A stretch of DNA of 64,000 nucleotides from the NCBI GenBank assembly GCA_928212115.1, contig CAKMRJ010003334.1, positions 106,923,165 to 106,987,164 on the forward strand, in the 5' to 3' direction. Made by a program: the position numbers and the translations under genes. This document shows positions 43,449-53,944 of this stretch, in pieces; positions within the stretch are counted from its first letter, which is position 1; every line of letters begins with the position of its first letter. The stretch is from Lactuca virosa. Lineage: Eukaryota > Streptophyta > Magnoliopsida > Asterales > Asteraceae. The notes beneath the pieces are model-generated. The model saw only the letters and a program-made list of their open reading frames with translations. It made no database searches and was not told where the DNA came from.

Positions 43449-44057
43449 GGGATAATGACTTGAAAGGGTAACGAACTTTCGATTTTGTTCACATTTAGTC
43501 ACTAAACTTTTTTTCGTTATCTATTTTTCATTGAACTATTGAAACTGTTCACATTTTACCCTTATGACCGGCTGTTACCGGTCATAAGGGTAAAATGTTA
43601 ATAGTTTCAATAGTTTAGTGGTAAATAGATAACGAAAAAAAGTTTAGTGACTAAATGTGAACAAAATCGAAAGTTCGTTTCCCTCTAAAAAGTTCAATGA
43701 CTAAATGTGAACAAACTTCCTCTTGTATTATGTTTTAGTAAATTATTTATTTTTGTTTAATTGTAGCAACATTTGTTGATGAAGAAATCTATGAAATAAA
43801 AAAAACAAAACCCCGAAAAATATATTAAAAAAAACGAAAAACCGAAACCGAAATAAAAAACCAATGGTTTGGTATTTTCAAAAATAAAAAATCACAATTT
43901 TCCAATCTGATTTTGGTTTTACAAAAATTCAACTTTCGGATTTCCATATCTAAATCCTTCCCCCTTTTTATAATCGAAAAATGATTATAAAACCAAAAAG
44001 GGAATGTGAAAGCGCTCAATTCAGAATTTTCTATCCAAAACTCCCCCTTTATGACAT

Positions 44058-44117
<60 letters not shown>

Positions 44118-44841
44118 CATGTAAACACCTCTATATAAGGTGGGTCAATACCACATGTAGAGGTGTGTTTGAGAGATGTAACATTGAGAGTGTTAGTGTG
44201 TGTTAATTATATAGATTTAGATCTATATCCTTTTTTGTAAACACCTTTCATAATCGAATGCATCTCTTAAACACCCAAATCACTGTGTTTTTTGTGTGTT
44301 TTTTAATTCCGCATGTCAAACCAATGGTCATAATTCACATCAGTGAGAATGGTTCATTTTTTTGTAAAACCAAAATCAGATTGGAAATTTTGATTTTTTA
44401 TTTTGGAAAATGTCAAACCATTGGTTTTTTTATTTCGGTTTCGGTTTTTTGTTTTTTTTTAAATATATTTTCAGGGTTTTGTTTTTTTTTTTATTTCATA
44501 GATTTCTTCATCAACAAATGTTGCTACAATTTAACAAAAATAAATAATTTGCTAAAACATAATACAAGAGGAAGTTTGTTCACATTTAGTCATTGAACTT
44601 TTTAGAGGGAAACGAACTTTCGATTTTGTTCATATTTAGTCACTAAACTTTTTTTCGTTATCTATTTGCCACTAAACTATTGAAACTGTTCACATTTTAC
44701 CCTTATGACCGGTAACAGCCGGTCATAAGGGTAAAATGTGAACAGTTTCAATAGTTCAATGGCAAATAGATAACGAAAAAAAGTTTAGTGACTAAATGTG
44801 AACAAAGTCGAAAGTTCGTTACCCTTTCAAGTCATTATCCC
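43449..44841. mobile_element. Non-autonomous Mutator-like element with long TIRs, 9-bp TSD TAATATATA
   Basis: The termini are GGGATAATGACTTGAAAGGG and its exact complement, flanked by TAATATATA on both sides (43440-43448 and 44842-44850). A 9-bp duplication, a GGG start and terminal inverted repeats of several hundred bases (about 43449-43925 against 44365-44841) fit a Mutator-superfamily non-autonomous element. Each arm is itself a palindrome: sequence up to ACCGGCTGTTACCGGT (near 43568) folds back onto the next 110 bases, and again near 44712. The centre holds a GA microsatellite. No transposase is encoded: ORFs 43825-44019 and 44258-44596 are the two arms read in opposite directions. Confidence 0.85.
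44060..44116. repeat. (GA)n microsatellite inside the MULE
   Basis: GA/AG dinucleotides with few interruptions. Confidence 0.95.
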
Positions 44842-45284
44842 TAATATATAACACATATATTCAAATAATTATCTTTCATTTATTCATAAAAGGTTACAAT
44901 CATCGACCGACATAAATACATCTTTTATAACTAATTCCTAGCGAGAAATGCAGGCATTACATATATGATATGCTTAGAGCATGGTGAGTCGATATCAAGA
45001 CAATCCTGGTGATTATCATTGAACAATCATAAAAATATCCTCAAGTATCTGAAGAGAACTAAGGATATGTTCCTAGTATGTGAAAGTAGAGAAGAGTTGT
45101 GAGTTACAGGTTATACAAATGAAAGTTTCCAGACTGACAAGGACAACTCATGTTCGTAATTATGATGGGTGTTTTTGCTGAATGGAGGAGCGGTTACATG
45201 GAAAAGTTCCAAGCAGAAGACAGTGGTAGACTCAACGTATGAGTCAGAGTATATTCCAGCTAGTAAAGCAGAAAAGGAAGCTAC

Positions 45285-46047
45285 TGATGGATTAGGTGTC
45301 TTAGGTCATAACTAAATCGGTATAACCTTGTGGAATAAAAGCAAAGTCCTTTTTGGGTTGCCCTCAAGATCTAGAAATAGATAGAAAAAATTTTGGAGAG
45401 TGAGGAAATAATTTGTCAATTTACAATTAATCATAATAAATTGGAAATTAATTTTGGATGAATAAGAACTAAATAAATGTGCAAGGTTAAATTAAAATTG
45501 TTTAATTATTAAACACGGAATGCATTCTAGAACCCTCTTATAGGGTGCACTATTTTAGGGTGGATCCAAAAGGATTTTGGAAGCCTCATATAGCTGATAC
45601 GAAAACTAATTTGAATACGTTTAAAATATTATTATTTTATTATTCAAATTAGGGTTTTCACTAACTATAAATAGGGACCTTAGTTAGCCATTTTGAACCC
45701 TAGCCTTCGAGAGCAAGAAATAAAAAATTCTCTTCCTCCATTCTCTCTTTTATATTGCGTTCCTAGGGTTTTCTAGGGTTTTGGGTGTGAGATATTAGAG
45801 GCATCCACATTATTGGTGCTTGTTTTCCAAAGGAAGACTTGAAGATTTAACTTGGTGTATTCGATTAAAACAAAACTATGTATTCGAACCCTTGTAAATT
45901 TTGGTTATACATAGGTTACATTATTGTTTCATAAGTATGGTGCTATAATGAGAAAAGCCATAGATCTATAGATTGAATGTGCCCATATGCTCTTTTATGT
46001 GAATTCTGTTGTGAAAATATTTATCTTGTAACGTAGAAAATTCATCA
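45285..46047 (+). mobile_element. Copia solo LTR in copia B RNase H, TSD GCTAC
   Basis: A 763-bp insert, TGATGGATTAGG...AAATTCATCA, flanked by GCTAC (45280-45284 and 46048-46052). It is in plus orientation with ACTATAAATAGGG (about 45665-45677) as promoter. Its start resembles the copia LTR at 62642-63434 read on the minus strand (TGTTGGATTAGTGTCTAAG; CTTTTTGGGTTGCC), so it is a diverged relative. The RNase H codons on either side become contiguous over one TSD copy. Confidence 0.9.
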
Positions 46048-46626
46048 GCTACATGGTTAAAGAGCCTTTGGAGATCTTTTGTGATAACGAGGGTGTAGTT
46101 GCCTTAACTAAAGAACCGAATGACCATGGTAATTCGAGATACATACTCAAGAAATACCACTACGTTCGATATAGAGTAGAAGATGGAGATATTGTCGTGA
46201 ATAGAATATCATCTGAGGAGAATCCAGTTTATCCTTTCACGAAGCCACTATCAAGAGAAAAACATGATGGTTTGCGAGGACCATTAGCATGAGACTACAT
46301 AGTGATACGATGTAAATAGTTTAGTTGATTAGTTTGAATTGTTTAGAAACATTTTAACAGTATGAATTGTAACTGTTATAATGTTTGTTTCGTAGTGACT
46401 TAATAAAGAACTATTCTATGCTATCAAAGTTGTGTTAATTAAATAATGTGTTTTATTTTTACATGTTTTGAACCCACTTCCAGAATGTTTAATTATATTC
46501 AAACCTCCACAATTAGTCACACTCTAGGAAGTAAGTGAGTGACTTAAGTCTATCATGAGTATTAGTTGATTGACCATATAAATTGGACATTGTAATAGAA
46601 ATTGCGCTAACACTCATGAGTACTTG

Positions 46627-46630
<4 letters not shown>

Positions 46631-46700
<70 letters not shown>
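46631..46700. repeat. (TA)n microsatellite
   Basis: 70 bp of pure TA within the copia 3' non-coding region. Confidence 0.95.
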
Positions 46701-46704
<4 letters not shown>

Positions 46705-47196
46705 ATTGGAACAACCCGCCCATAGAGATTACTTTATTTATCTAGTCACAAGTAATTCTAAGATGGCAATATCTTTTATTCTTAAAACTGAGATGCATAT
46801 GGGGTTTTGTTTGTGAAATCTGTTATGCATTGTATGCTCCAATGATATCCATAACTGGTAGTTATAAAGGGTATGTCCATGTATGATTAGACGAGTAGAC
46901 AAAAACTATGTAGTCAAAGTTTATTTGTTCCTTCTCATAACTGGGAAGCGATATCTATGGGCCCCTCGATGATTTAGTGTTGACATCTAAAGTGCTTGGT
47001 TGATCCCTGACTTAATCGATATGTTCGATTTATAAGTTAGATATGATCGTCAGAAATCATTAATCGAGAAATAGAAAGTTGAACATTGAGATTGACTCTT
47101 ATCCATGTCTCATGTTCATAGAGATATCTTGAATGAAGGAATAAGTGATCACTTGTCTAAGGACTGAATTTTGATTCTAAGAAGAGTTTGGCAGTT

Positions 47197-49342
47197 TGAA
47201 ACATCCCTAAAATACAGTCCCAAAATTTTGTTTTAAAACTTATAATAAAACCATAAATCATTCATCATCATAAAGAAAATCAAGAATCATGTAACTCAAA
47301 ACCTAATGTCAAATACTGTATCAAAATCATATGATAAAAATATCAGAGTCTAAACATCCCAGGATAAAATTGTGGTGTGTGCCATGCGATCATCCCGAGC
47401 CCTTCCCCTTGCTAGTGGAAGTACCTGAAACCAAAACCGAAAACTGTAAGCACGAAGCTTAGAGAGTCTCCCCAACTACCACATACCATACACATATCAC
47501 ATAACATATCTTGGGTCCCGCCCCTGCTACATCGAGTCAAGCTCGGCATCGGCTTTCCCGGCATCGGGCCCACCCGGCATCGGGCCCCGCCCGACATCGA
47601 ACCCTATTCGGCATCGGGCCCCACCCGGCATCGAGCTCCGCCCGACATCGAGCAGATCTCCGCATACATATAAACATATCAACCAACATATAATATAAGC
47701 ACATAATACTAACATGTAAACATTCCTCGGGCCCCGCCCGATATCAGACCGAGATCCGGAACATAGTAACATTCCTCAGGAACCGCCCCGGCATCGGACC
47801 GGAGTCCGGAACATACTATCATAACATATTAACTAGACATTCCTCGTGCTTGCCCCGGCATCGGACCTAAGCCCGGAACACATAGAACATAGCAAACACA
47901 TGAAAGAATCACAAAGACATCAAGCATACAAGCATTCCTTGGGACCGCCCCGACATCGAATCGAAATCCAAAAAAACATATAAACCTACTTTGGGCCCCG
48001 CCCGGCATCGGACCGTGGTCCGGAACTACTACTATCTAAACGGGCCGGCCTTGGTGCCTTAGACCCGTTCCTACATGAGAAAACTCACCTTGTAAGGCTG
48101 ACTGCTGAAAACTCAAAGTGAAGAATCTCTGACTGCTGCTCCAGCAACTCCACGGCTATCAATTTCATAATAACACTTAATCAAAATCCGATAATTCTTC
48201 CTAGGGTAAAATGACCATTTTACCGCTGTCTAAAGTCAACTCTTGGGTCAAAGTCAAAGTCAAGTTCAACTCCCAGTCAACCCAACTCGCCGATTTATCT
48301 CCTAACTCGTCGAGTTCTATGCTATCCAGTCTTATGGTAAACTGAGTCAACTCGTCGAGTCCCTTCACAAACTTGTCGAGTTCTACCTTGTAAATAATCG
48401 GGACAAAACGACTTAACTCGTCGAGTCCCTCCTTGGACTCGTCGAGTTCTTCAGTTTCCAAGTCCTAATCATGCCCAACTCGCTGAGTCATCTCCTAGAC
48501 TCAACGGGTTCACTCAAAACCAGAAAAGGTTAGGGGACCACGACCCGACTCGCCGAGTCGCATGAACAACTCGTCGAGTCCCACAATGTCAAATCCATAC
48601 AGTCGATTCTAATCAGTTCCAATGCCTCCAACTCACAGATCTAGACTCCTTAGACTAGCATTACACATAAAGTTACTAACTTTACGTGCATGCATGGTGT
48701 TATAAAGCTAAAACACCCACCACAAGCTAAAAATGGAGGTCTAAGTCATGGAATAGGGCCATGGCTGAATAAAGGTGGCAACTTTGAGCTTCTAAAGCTC
48801 AAGAGTGCCCAAATCAGAAGTCCTTACATCAGCAAGAGTTCAAATCTCGAAAATGACCTTGGAAATGGCCCAAAAGTGACAAAATGCAAGCTCAAATGAA
48901 GATCTAAGTGAATATAAGCCAAGGTATAAGCTTTATACCTCTATCAAGGCAGAAATGAATCCTAACCTATGGATCTTCAGCCTTCCTCCTGCAACTCCAA
49001 GTCCTTGCTTCCTTCTTCTAGCTTTAAATCGCAAAAATGGCAAGAAATAGCCCAAGATCACTCAAGGTTGATTACGGTTTCGAGATTAGGGTTTGGAGGT
49101 GATAGAGGCTGGGGTGGAGGCCAGATATGATGCTTAAATAGGGTGCAAGCCCTAAAGATTAGGGTTTCATCCTAGCCGTCCTACTCGTCGAGTCGAGACT
49201 CCCGACTCGTCGAGTAGTTCACTTAAAACACGCCCATAATCTGTCTTCTACTCGACGAGTTAGGGCCACCAACTCATCGAGTAGCCCTTACAAAATGAAT
49301 AATATAAATAAGTTAAATGCATACCAGGAACCAGGTGTTACA
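47197..49342 (-). repeat. 3' LTR of G2 (2.15 kb)
   Basis: On the minus strand it runs TGTAACACCTGG (49342) to AGGGATGTTTCA (47197). The same end is found at 54910 for the 5' LTR. TATTTAAG lies at 49131-49138. Two clusters of ACTCGYCGAGT words (49187-49282 and 48285-48580), a W-box run (48228-48280) and a GC-rich tandem block (47515-48030) make up most of it. ORFs reported on either strand here, including 48201-48461, are translations of these repeats. Confidence 0.9.
47515..48030 (-). repeat. GC-rich tandem repeat of the G2 LTR (CCCGGCATCGGGCC units)
   Basis: First, about eight short units around CCCGGCATCGGGCCCCGC (47530-47660); then five longer units of about 50-90 bp starting CATTCCTCGGG.CCGCCC.GGCATCGGACC...TCCGGAACATA (47722, 47770, 47840, 47932, 47985). 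The same block is in the 5' LTR (55230-55520 and 63440-63640). It is far more GC-rich than its surroundings. Confidence 0.8.
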
Positions 49343-49354
49343 ATTCACTTCATC

Positions 49355-50690
49355 CTCAAAGTTTGCTGTGTCTAAAAGCAACTTTGGGTAGTGCTCCCTC
49401 ATCTCCTCCTCGGGCTCCCAAGTCCACTCCGAGCCCTTGCGGTGCTGTCATTGCACCTTTACCAACTCCACCCTCTTGTTCCTCAAATACTTCGACTTCC
49501 TGTCAAGGATAGCTACTGGTCGCTCAATGTAGTTCAGGCTTTCATCAACCTGAATATCCTCAAGGGGTACCACTGTTGAATCATCCACTAAGTACTTCAA
49601 AAACTGAGAAATATGGAAGGTGTTGTGGATCTGGCTGAGCTCTGCTGGAAGATCTAACCGGAAAGCAACCCGACCCACCCGGGACAAAACCCTAAATGGA
49701 CCGATGTATCTGGGGCCCATCTTACCCCTCTTCCTGAACCGGATGACACCTTTCCAAGGTGACACCTTCAAGAGGGTCATGTCGCCCACCTGGAACTCTA
49801 AATCTGAACGCCTCTTGTCGGCATAGATCTTCTGCCGACTCTGAGCAGTCTGGAGCCTGCTCCGGACCTGCTGAATCCTCTCAGTAGTCTTGAGTACTAC
49901 CTCAGTACTCCCCATGACTCTCTGACCGACCTCACCCCAATAGATTGGGTTCCTACACTTCCTCTCGTAATGCATCTCGAAAGGAGGTCGGTCTATGCTG
50001 GCGTGGTAACTATTGTTATACGAAAATTCCGCTAACGGAAGATACGTATCCCAACTGCCCCCGAAATCCAAAACACATGCGCGAGCATGTCCTCGAGAGT
50101 CTGTATCGTCCTCTCGCTCTGTCCGTCTGTCTAAGGGTGGAAAGCGGTGCTAAAGTGGAGACGAGTACCCATCTCCTCGTGAAACCGCTTCCAAAATATG
50201 GAAGTGAAACAGACATCTCGGTCTGACACCACCGAGATAGGCACCCCATGCTGTGCCACTATATCACGCACATATATCTCAGCCAACTTCTCGACCGATA
50301 TGCTCTTCGGGATCGGGATAAAATGAACGCTCTTGGTCAACCGATCCACGATGACCCATATCGAATCTACTCCACGTGCGGTCCTGGGAATCTTGGTAAT
50401 GAAATCCATGGTGATATCCTCCCATTTCCACATGGTAATGTCTAGAGGCTGCATCATGCTGTGTGGTCTCTGGTTCTCAGCCTTGACCTTCCTGCAGGTC
50501 AAGCACCTCTCCACATACCACGCTACGTCCCGCTTCATGCAGGGCCACCAGTAATTAGGGTGAAGATCTTGATACATCTTTGTCGCCCCATGATGGATGG
50601 AGAACCTCGACCTATGGGCGTCATCCATCAGAACCTGTCGTACTCCGCCCCAGTACGGAACCCAGACCCTCCCATGCAGGGTCAACAACC
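49355..50690 (-). pseudogene. G2 integrase and chromodomain
   Basis: Frame 50688-50131 contains the zinc-binding part (HHGATKMYQDLHPNYWWP; CLTCRKVKAENQ), then the core with MDFITKIP (first Asp) and SVVSDRDVCFTSIFW (second Asp). A TAG at 50131, in place of a Gln codon, precedes the TDGQSERTIQTLED block (catalytic Glu). A one-base deletion near 50070 moves to frame 50071-49448: DFGGSWDTYLPLAEFSYNN, PPFEMHYERKCRNPIYWGE, SPWKGVIRFRKRGKMGPRYI, SQIHNTFHISQFLKYL. The chromodomain (YIERPVAILDRKSKYLRNK, then GSEWTWEPEEEMREHYPKL) is broken by TGA at 49448, where relatives have Trp. The chromodomain tail identifies a chromovirus. Confidence 0.92.
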
Positions 50691-52235
50691 CTCGACTATC
50701 ATGTCAAATGAGGCCACTCGGCCTATAATCCTCTCACACTTCTGGCGCTCTTCCTTCAGGCCCCCAACATGCGCCTCTCTAATCTGCTCCAACAGTGGAG
50801 TGATCATTGTCATCCTCAAACATAAATCTCTAATCGGAGCCGCTACCGCCTTGAGGCTCAGGGCGTCGGCCACCACATTGGCCTTGCCCGGGTGGTAAAG
50901 GATCTCAGAGTCATAATCCTTTACCACATCTAACCACCGACGCTGCCTCATGTTCAGATTTGGCAGATCCATGAGGTACCTCAAACTCTTGTGGTCCGTG
51001 TAAATGGTACAACGGACCCCATAGAGGTAATGCCGCCAAATCTTGAGGGCGAACACCACATCCCCCAGCTCTAAATCATGCGTCGGATAGTTAGCCTCGT
51101 GAGGCTTCAGCTGCCACGACACGTAAGCTAACACATGACCCCTCTGCATCAGAACTGCACCCATACCCGTAATCGACGCGTCACAATAAACCACGAAGTC
51201 ATCAACTCCCTTGGGCAGAGTCAAAATCGGTGCCTCGCATAACCGCTGTCTAAGAGTCTCGAAGGCTGCCTGCTGCTCAGGCCCCCAGCGGAATGTCGCT
51301 GACTTCTTGGTCAGTCGGGTCAAGGGAATGGAGATCTTGGAGAAATCCTAGATGAATCTCATGTAATAACCCGCTAGACCAAGAAAACTCTGAATCTCAG
51401 TTGGAGACCTCGGAACCTCCCACTGCATCACGGCTTCTATCTTGGCCGGATCGACCAGAATACCCTTTTGGTTGACAAGATTCCCAAGGAACCGCACCTC
51501 GCACAACCAGAACTCACACTTGGAGAACTTCGCGAAAAGTCTCTCCCTCCTCAGTGTCTCCAGCACCTCCCTCAGGTGCTCCTCATGCTGCTCCTGAGTC
51601 TTGGAATAGACCAAGATATCATCGATGAAAACTATCACATACCGATCCAGCATCGGTCTGCACACGCGGTTCATGAGGTCCATGAATGCGACTGGAGCAT
51701 TGGTGAGCCCGAACGGCATCACCACGAACTCGCATCGCCCATAGCGAGTCCTAAAAGCTGTCTTCTGGACATCCTCATCCCTGACTCGCATCTGATGATA
51801 ACCTGACCATAGATCAATCTTGGAGAACCAAGATGCACCCTGAAGCTGGTCAAACAAATCATCTATCCTCGGGAGTGGGTAACGGTTCTTCACCGTAACC
51901 TTTTTCAGCTCCTGGTAGTCTATATACACGTGATGTGACCCGTCCTTCTTCTTCACAAACAGGATCGGGGCTCCCCATGGCAAACTGCTCGGTCTGATGA
52001 ATCCCTTGTCTAGCAGCACCTGCAGCTGCGTAGACAACTCCTGCATCTCGGGAGGAGCCAACCGATACGGTGTCTTAGCTATCGGAGCCGCACCAGGGAC
52101 TAGGTCAATCTTTGAACTCGACCTGCCTCTCCGGAGGTACCCCAGGCAGATCTTCTGGGAACACATCTGGGTACTCTCGTACAACCGGTACGTCATGCAC
52201 TGTCGCCTTACCCTTATCACGGGTATCCATAACAT
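50682..52235 (-). pseudogene. G2 reverse transcriptase and RNase H
   Basis: RT (52235-51348) is nearly intact: PYRLAPPEMQELSTQLQ, LDKGFIRPSSLPWGAPILFV, KKVTVKNRYPLPRIDDLFDQ, SWFSKIDLWSGYHQMRV, FVVMPFGLTNAPVAFMDLMN and the active site VIVFIDDILVYSK with both aspartates. A TAG at 51347 stands where Gln is usual. RNase H follows (51323-50682): FVVYCDASITGMGAVLMQ, with Asp, SWQLKPHEANYPTHDLELGD, WRHYLYGVRCTIYTDHKSL, NMRQRRWLDVVKDYDSEIL, PGKANVVADALS. The domain order PR-RT-RH-IN is that of Ty3/gypsy. Confidence 0.94.
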
Positions 52236-52880
52236 AGGCGATATAACTTGTGCACCCCTGCTGAAGGTAGTGCCTAGCTCTCGCTGCTGAACATAGAGTC
52301 AACCCATGATACGGCCTCTAGCCCTGAATCACTAATCCTCCCCCACTAGGAGTTCGAACTCTCACTAGCTGCTGCTCGCAGTCAATCACTGCCCCATTGG
52401 GGCTCAACCATTCCATACCAACTATAACCTTATTCCATCTCAAGGGAATAGGGACTAGATCCACTAAAAACTGCACATCAAACAACTGCAGCGTACATCC
52501 GCGGTAAACCATCGCTACCCGTACCGTCCTATCATGTGCTATCTCGATGTCCAATGGACACTCTAGCTCCCTCTGAGCTCCAACGAATCACTTGCTAATT
52601 GCGAGCGACACAAAAGATCGGGTAGCCCCCGAATCAAACAGTACCAAAGGAGATATACCGTTCACTAAGAACGATCCTATAATAAAACACATAAACATTA
52701 GCGACAATCAATATAAATAAAGAGATAAGGAGAGAATACATACCAATCACAACATCGGGAGCCGCACGTGCCTCATCAGCAGTAAGCTGAAAAGCCGTGC
52801 TCCTTGCCGTTGGCGCCTTTGCCCGGCCCTGACGGCCATCTGTAATCCTTAATGTGGCTGGAGGAGGTGCCGCCACCTGT
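52236..52880 (-). pseudogene. G2 protease region with a 67-bp intron
   Basis: The upstream frame ends PTARSTAFQLTADEARAAPD then DVVIG at the intron donor. Past the acceptor, the frame reads SFLVNGISPLVLFDSGATRS, with the aspartic protease site DSG intact. Read without splicing, the frame shifts and terminates 16 codons later. Beyond a TGA at about 52580, it continues AHDRTVRVAMVYRGCTLQLF and IVGMEWLSPNGAVIDCEQQL, the rest of the protease, then YIAYVMDTRDKGKATVHDV and YPDVFPEDLPGVPPERQVEF before RT. G1 (39260-39330 region) has the same protease block without the insert. Confidence 0.88.
52677..52743 (-). other. Spliceosomal-type intron in gypsy G2 protease
   Basis: On the minus strand the segment begins GTATGT and ends TTTTATTATAG, is 67 bp long, T-rich (over 75% A+T) and contains a branch-like GCTAAT 20-25 bases before the acceptor. 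67 is not divisible by three; removing it restores the protease frame exactly (codon split G|GA). All these traits are those of a minimal plant intron. Confidence 0.82.
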
Positions 52881-53944
52881 CCTGCTACAGCAAAACTCGG
52901 GCACTACGACCGCTTGTGTCCCCTCTGATTGAAGTGAAAGCAAATCAGATTTGATCCTGTTGTAGTGGTAGTAGCAGTACAATCCCTGCTCATATGACCA
53001 GTCTGGCCGCACTTGAAGCAGCCCGAACTCCCTGCCTTGCACGCCCCCTCGTGCATCTTGCCGCATTTGCCACACCGGCTGCGGCCCTGCTGGCTCCTCG
53101 ACCTATGATCTGATACCTTGGGCTTCTTGCCCGCAATCACTGTCTACACCCCCTCGGGTTTCCTATTCCGCTCCATCTCCAAGTCTAGCTCCCTTTCCCG
53201 AGCTCTCGCAATCATATCTTCCAGCGTCTTGCAGCTGGAACGGCTCACAAACTGCCGTATGTCGCTCCTCAACATCTCATGATATCGGGCCTTTTTCATC
53301 TCCTCGTATGCCACGTACTGCGGAACAAGAAAGGCCCTCTCCCTAAACTTGGCGGTGATCTCTGCCACAGTCTATGTCGTCTGCTTAAGATCCTGGAACT
53401 CCCTCGCTAGCTGTTGCACCTCAATCACAGGTGCAAACTCGGCCCTGAACCTTGCCGAGAACTCACTCTAGGTCATAGCATCTAGAACTGTATCCTCCCC
53501 AATGGCTCGTCCAACCTCCTCTCACCAATCACGTGCCCTGTCCTTCAGAAGACAGGATGTAAGTCGGACCTTGTCCCCCTCAGGACATCTGCTGGTGCGG
53601 AATGCGTTGACGACATCCGCCAACCATCTAGTACTCGCAATGGGGTCGGGAGTCCCATGGTAATCGGGAGCTCCAAAAGCCCTGAACTCCCTGAAAGTCA
53701 GTGTGCGCGACCCCATCATGGCCGCCACCTCAGTGCGGAAAGCTCTCAGCTTCTCATCCAGAAGCTCCAAAATACCATCCTTGACCGAACCAAAGATCAC
53801 AGGAGTCTGCTTTAAAATGTTGCGCGTAATCTCAGATGAAATAAACTCCCTCGTTTGCTCATCCATCTGCTGGGTTCCAGAACCCGAGCCTGATCCCTCA
53901 CCAGTGCTTGAAGTGCCAATCGGCCTAGTGCGTAGTGTCACCAT
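52881..53944 (-). pseudogene. G2 gag with two zinc knuckles
   Basis: Gag starts near 53944 (MVTLRTRPIGTSS) with a Gly/Ser-rich leader and the gag core (FREFRAFGAPDYHGTPDPIA, STRWLADVVNAFRTSRCPEG, VRLTSCLLKDRARDW). TGA at 53521 replaces a Trp codon; further stops near 53468, 53372 and 53142. The following frames are AEITAKFRERAFLVPQYVAY and MIARARERELDLEMERNRKP, then the basic linker and two knuckles: CGKCGKMHEGAC-type then CFKCGQTGHMSRDC, and CFHFNQRGHKRS with a missing Cys. The order and size match other plant chromoviral gags. Confidence 0.9.

Larger units (their letters stand above)
38400..44961 (-). mobile_element. Truncated Ty3/gypsy chromovirus (G1): 5' LTR, gag, protease, partial RT
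   Basis: Read on the minus strand: 5' LTR 44961-40947 (containing the MULE 43449-44841), PBS, gag (about 40538-39432), protease and RT up to the middle of the palm domain, where it stops at the Harbinger relic (38400). There is no 3' half, so it arose by deletion or illegitimate recombination. The LTR is of the TGTAATGCC family, the same as the solo LTR at 2143. The LTR's first base (44961) abuts copia B, so G1 probably inserted into that copia. Confidence 0.85.
40947..44961 (-). repeat. 5' LTR of gypsy G1, about 2.6 kb plus a nested MULE
   Basis: It runs from TGTAATGCCTGC (44961) to GGGGATGCCACA (40947) on the minus strand. Removing the MULE and one TSD leaves about 2.6 kb. TATAAATA lies at 42505-42512 (minus). 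Just upstream of it (42514-42647) is a 67-bp tandem duplication with GCGCTACGTCAATCCTTCA units. Several GAATTCATACGAAAGAGTTATG-type blocks at 42850-43270 are the repeated U3 words seen in plant gypsy LTRs. Confidence 0.85.
44965..47196 (+). pseudogene. Copia 3' end (copia B): RNase H and 3' non-coding region, split by a solo LTR
   Basis: Readable strings in order: SMVSRYQDNPGDYH (44980-45025), GYTNESFQTDKDNS, LNGGAVTWKSSKQKTVVDST, ESEYIPASKAEKEA (to 45284), then the solo LTR, then KEPLEIFCDNEGVVALTKEP and the ISSEEN tail (to 46292). It aligns block by block with the copia RNase H at 57166-57651 but lacks about 12 codons after the solo LTR and has stops. The 46300-47196 non-coding part also matches that element's region between pol and LTR (GCGATATCT...CTCGATGATTTAGT). 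It is cut at 47196 by the gypsy G2 insertion and begins at the G1 LTR. Confidence 0.85.

Noticed and set aside
43825..44596. Two ORFs sharing FCKTKIRLE- and FFISVSVF-like strings
   Set aside because: They are the two inverted arms of the MULE read outward; similarity comes from the inverted repeat, not from a gene family.
48285..49282. Possible CRISPR-like or regularly spaced repeat array
   Set aside because: Plant nuclear DNA, 11-bp palindromic words with irregular spacing inside an LTR; no spacer regularity.
49391..52290. Plus-strand ORFs up to 145 codons opposite G2 pol
   Set aside because: Antisense of the RT, RNase H and integrase frames.
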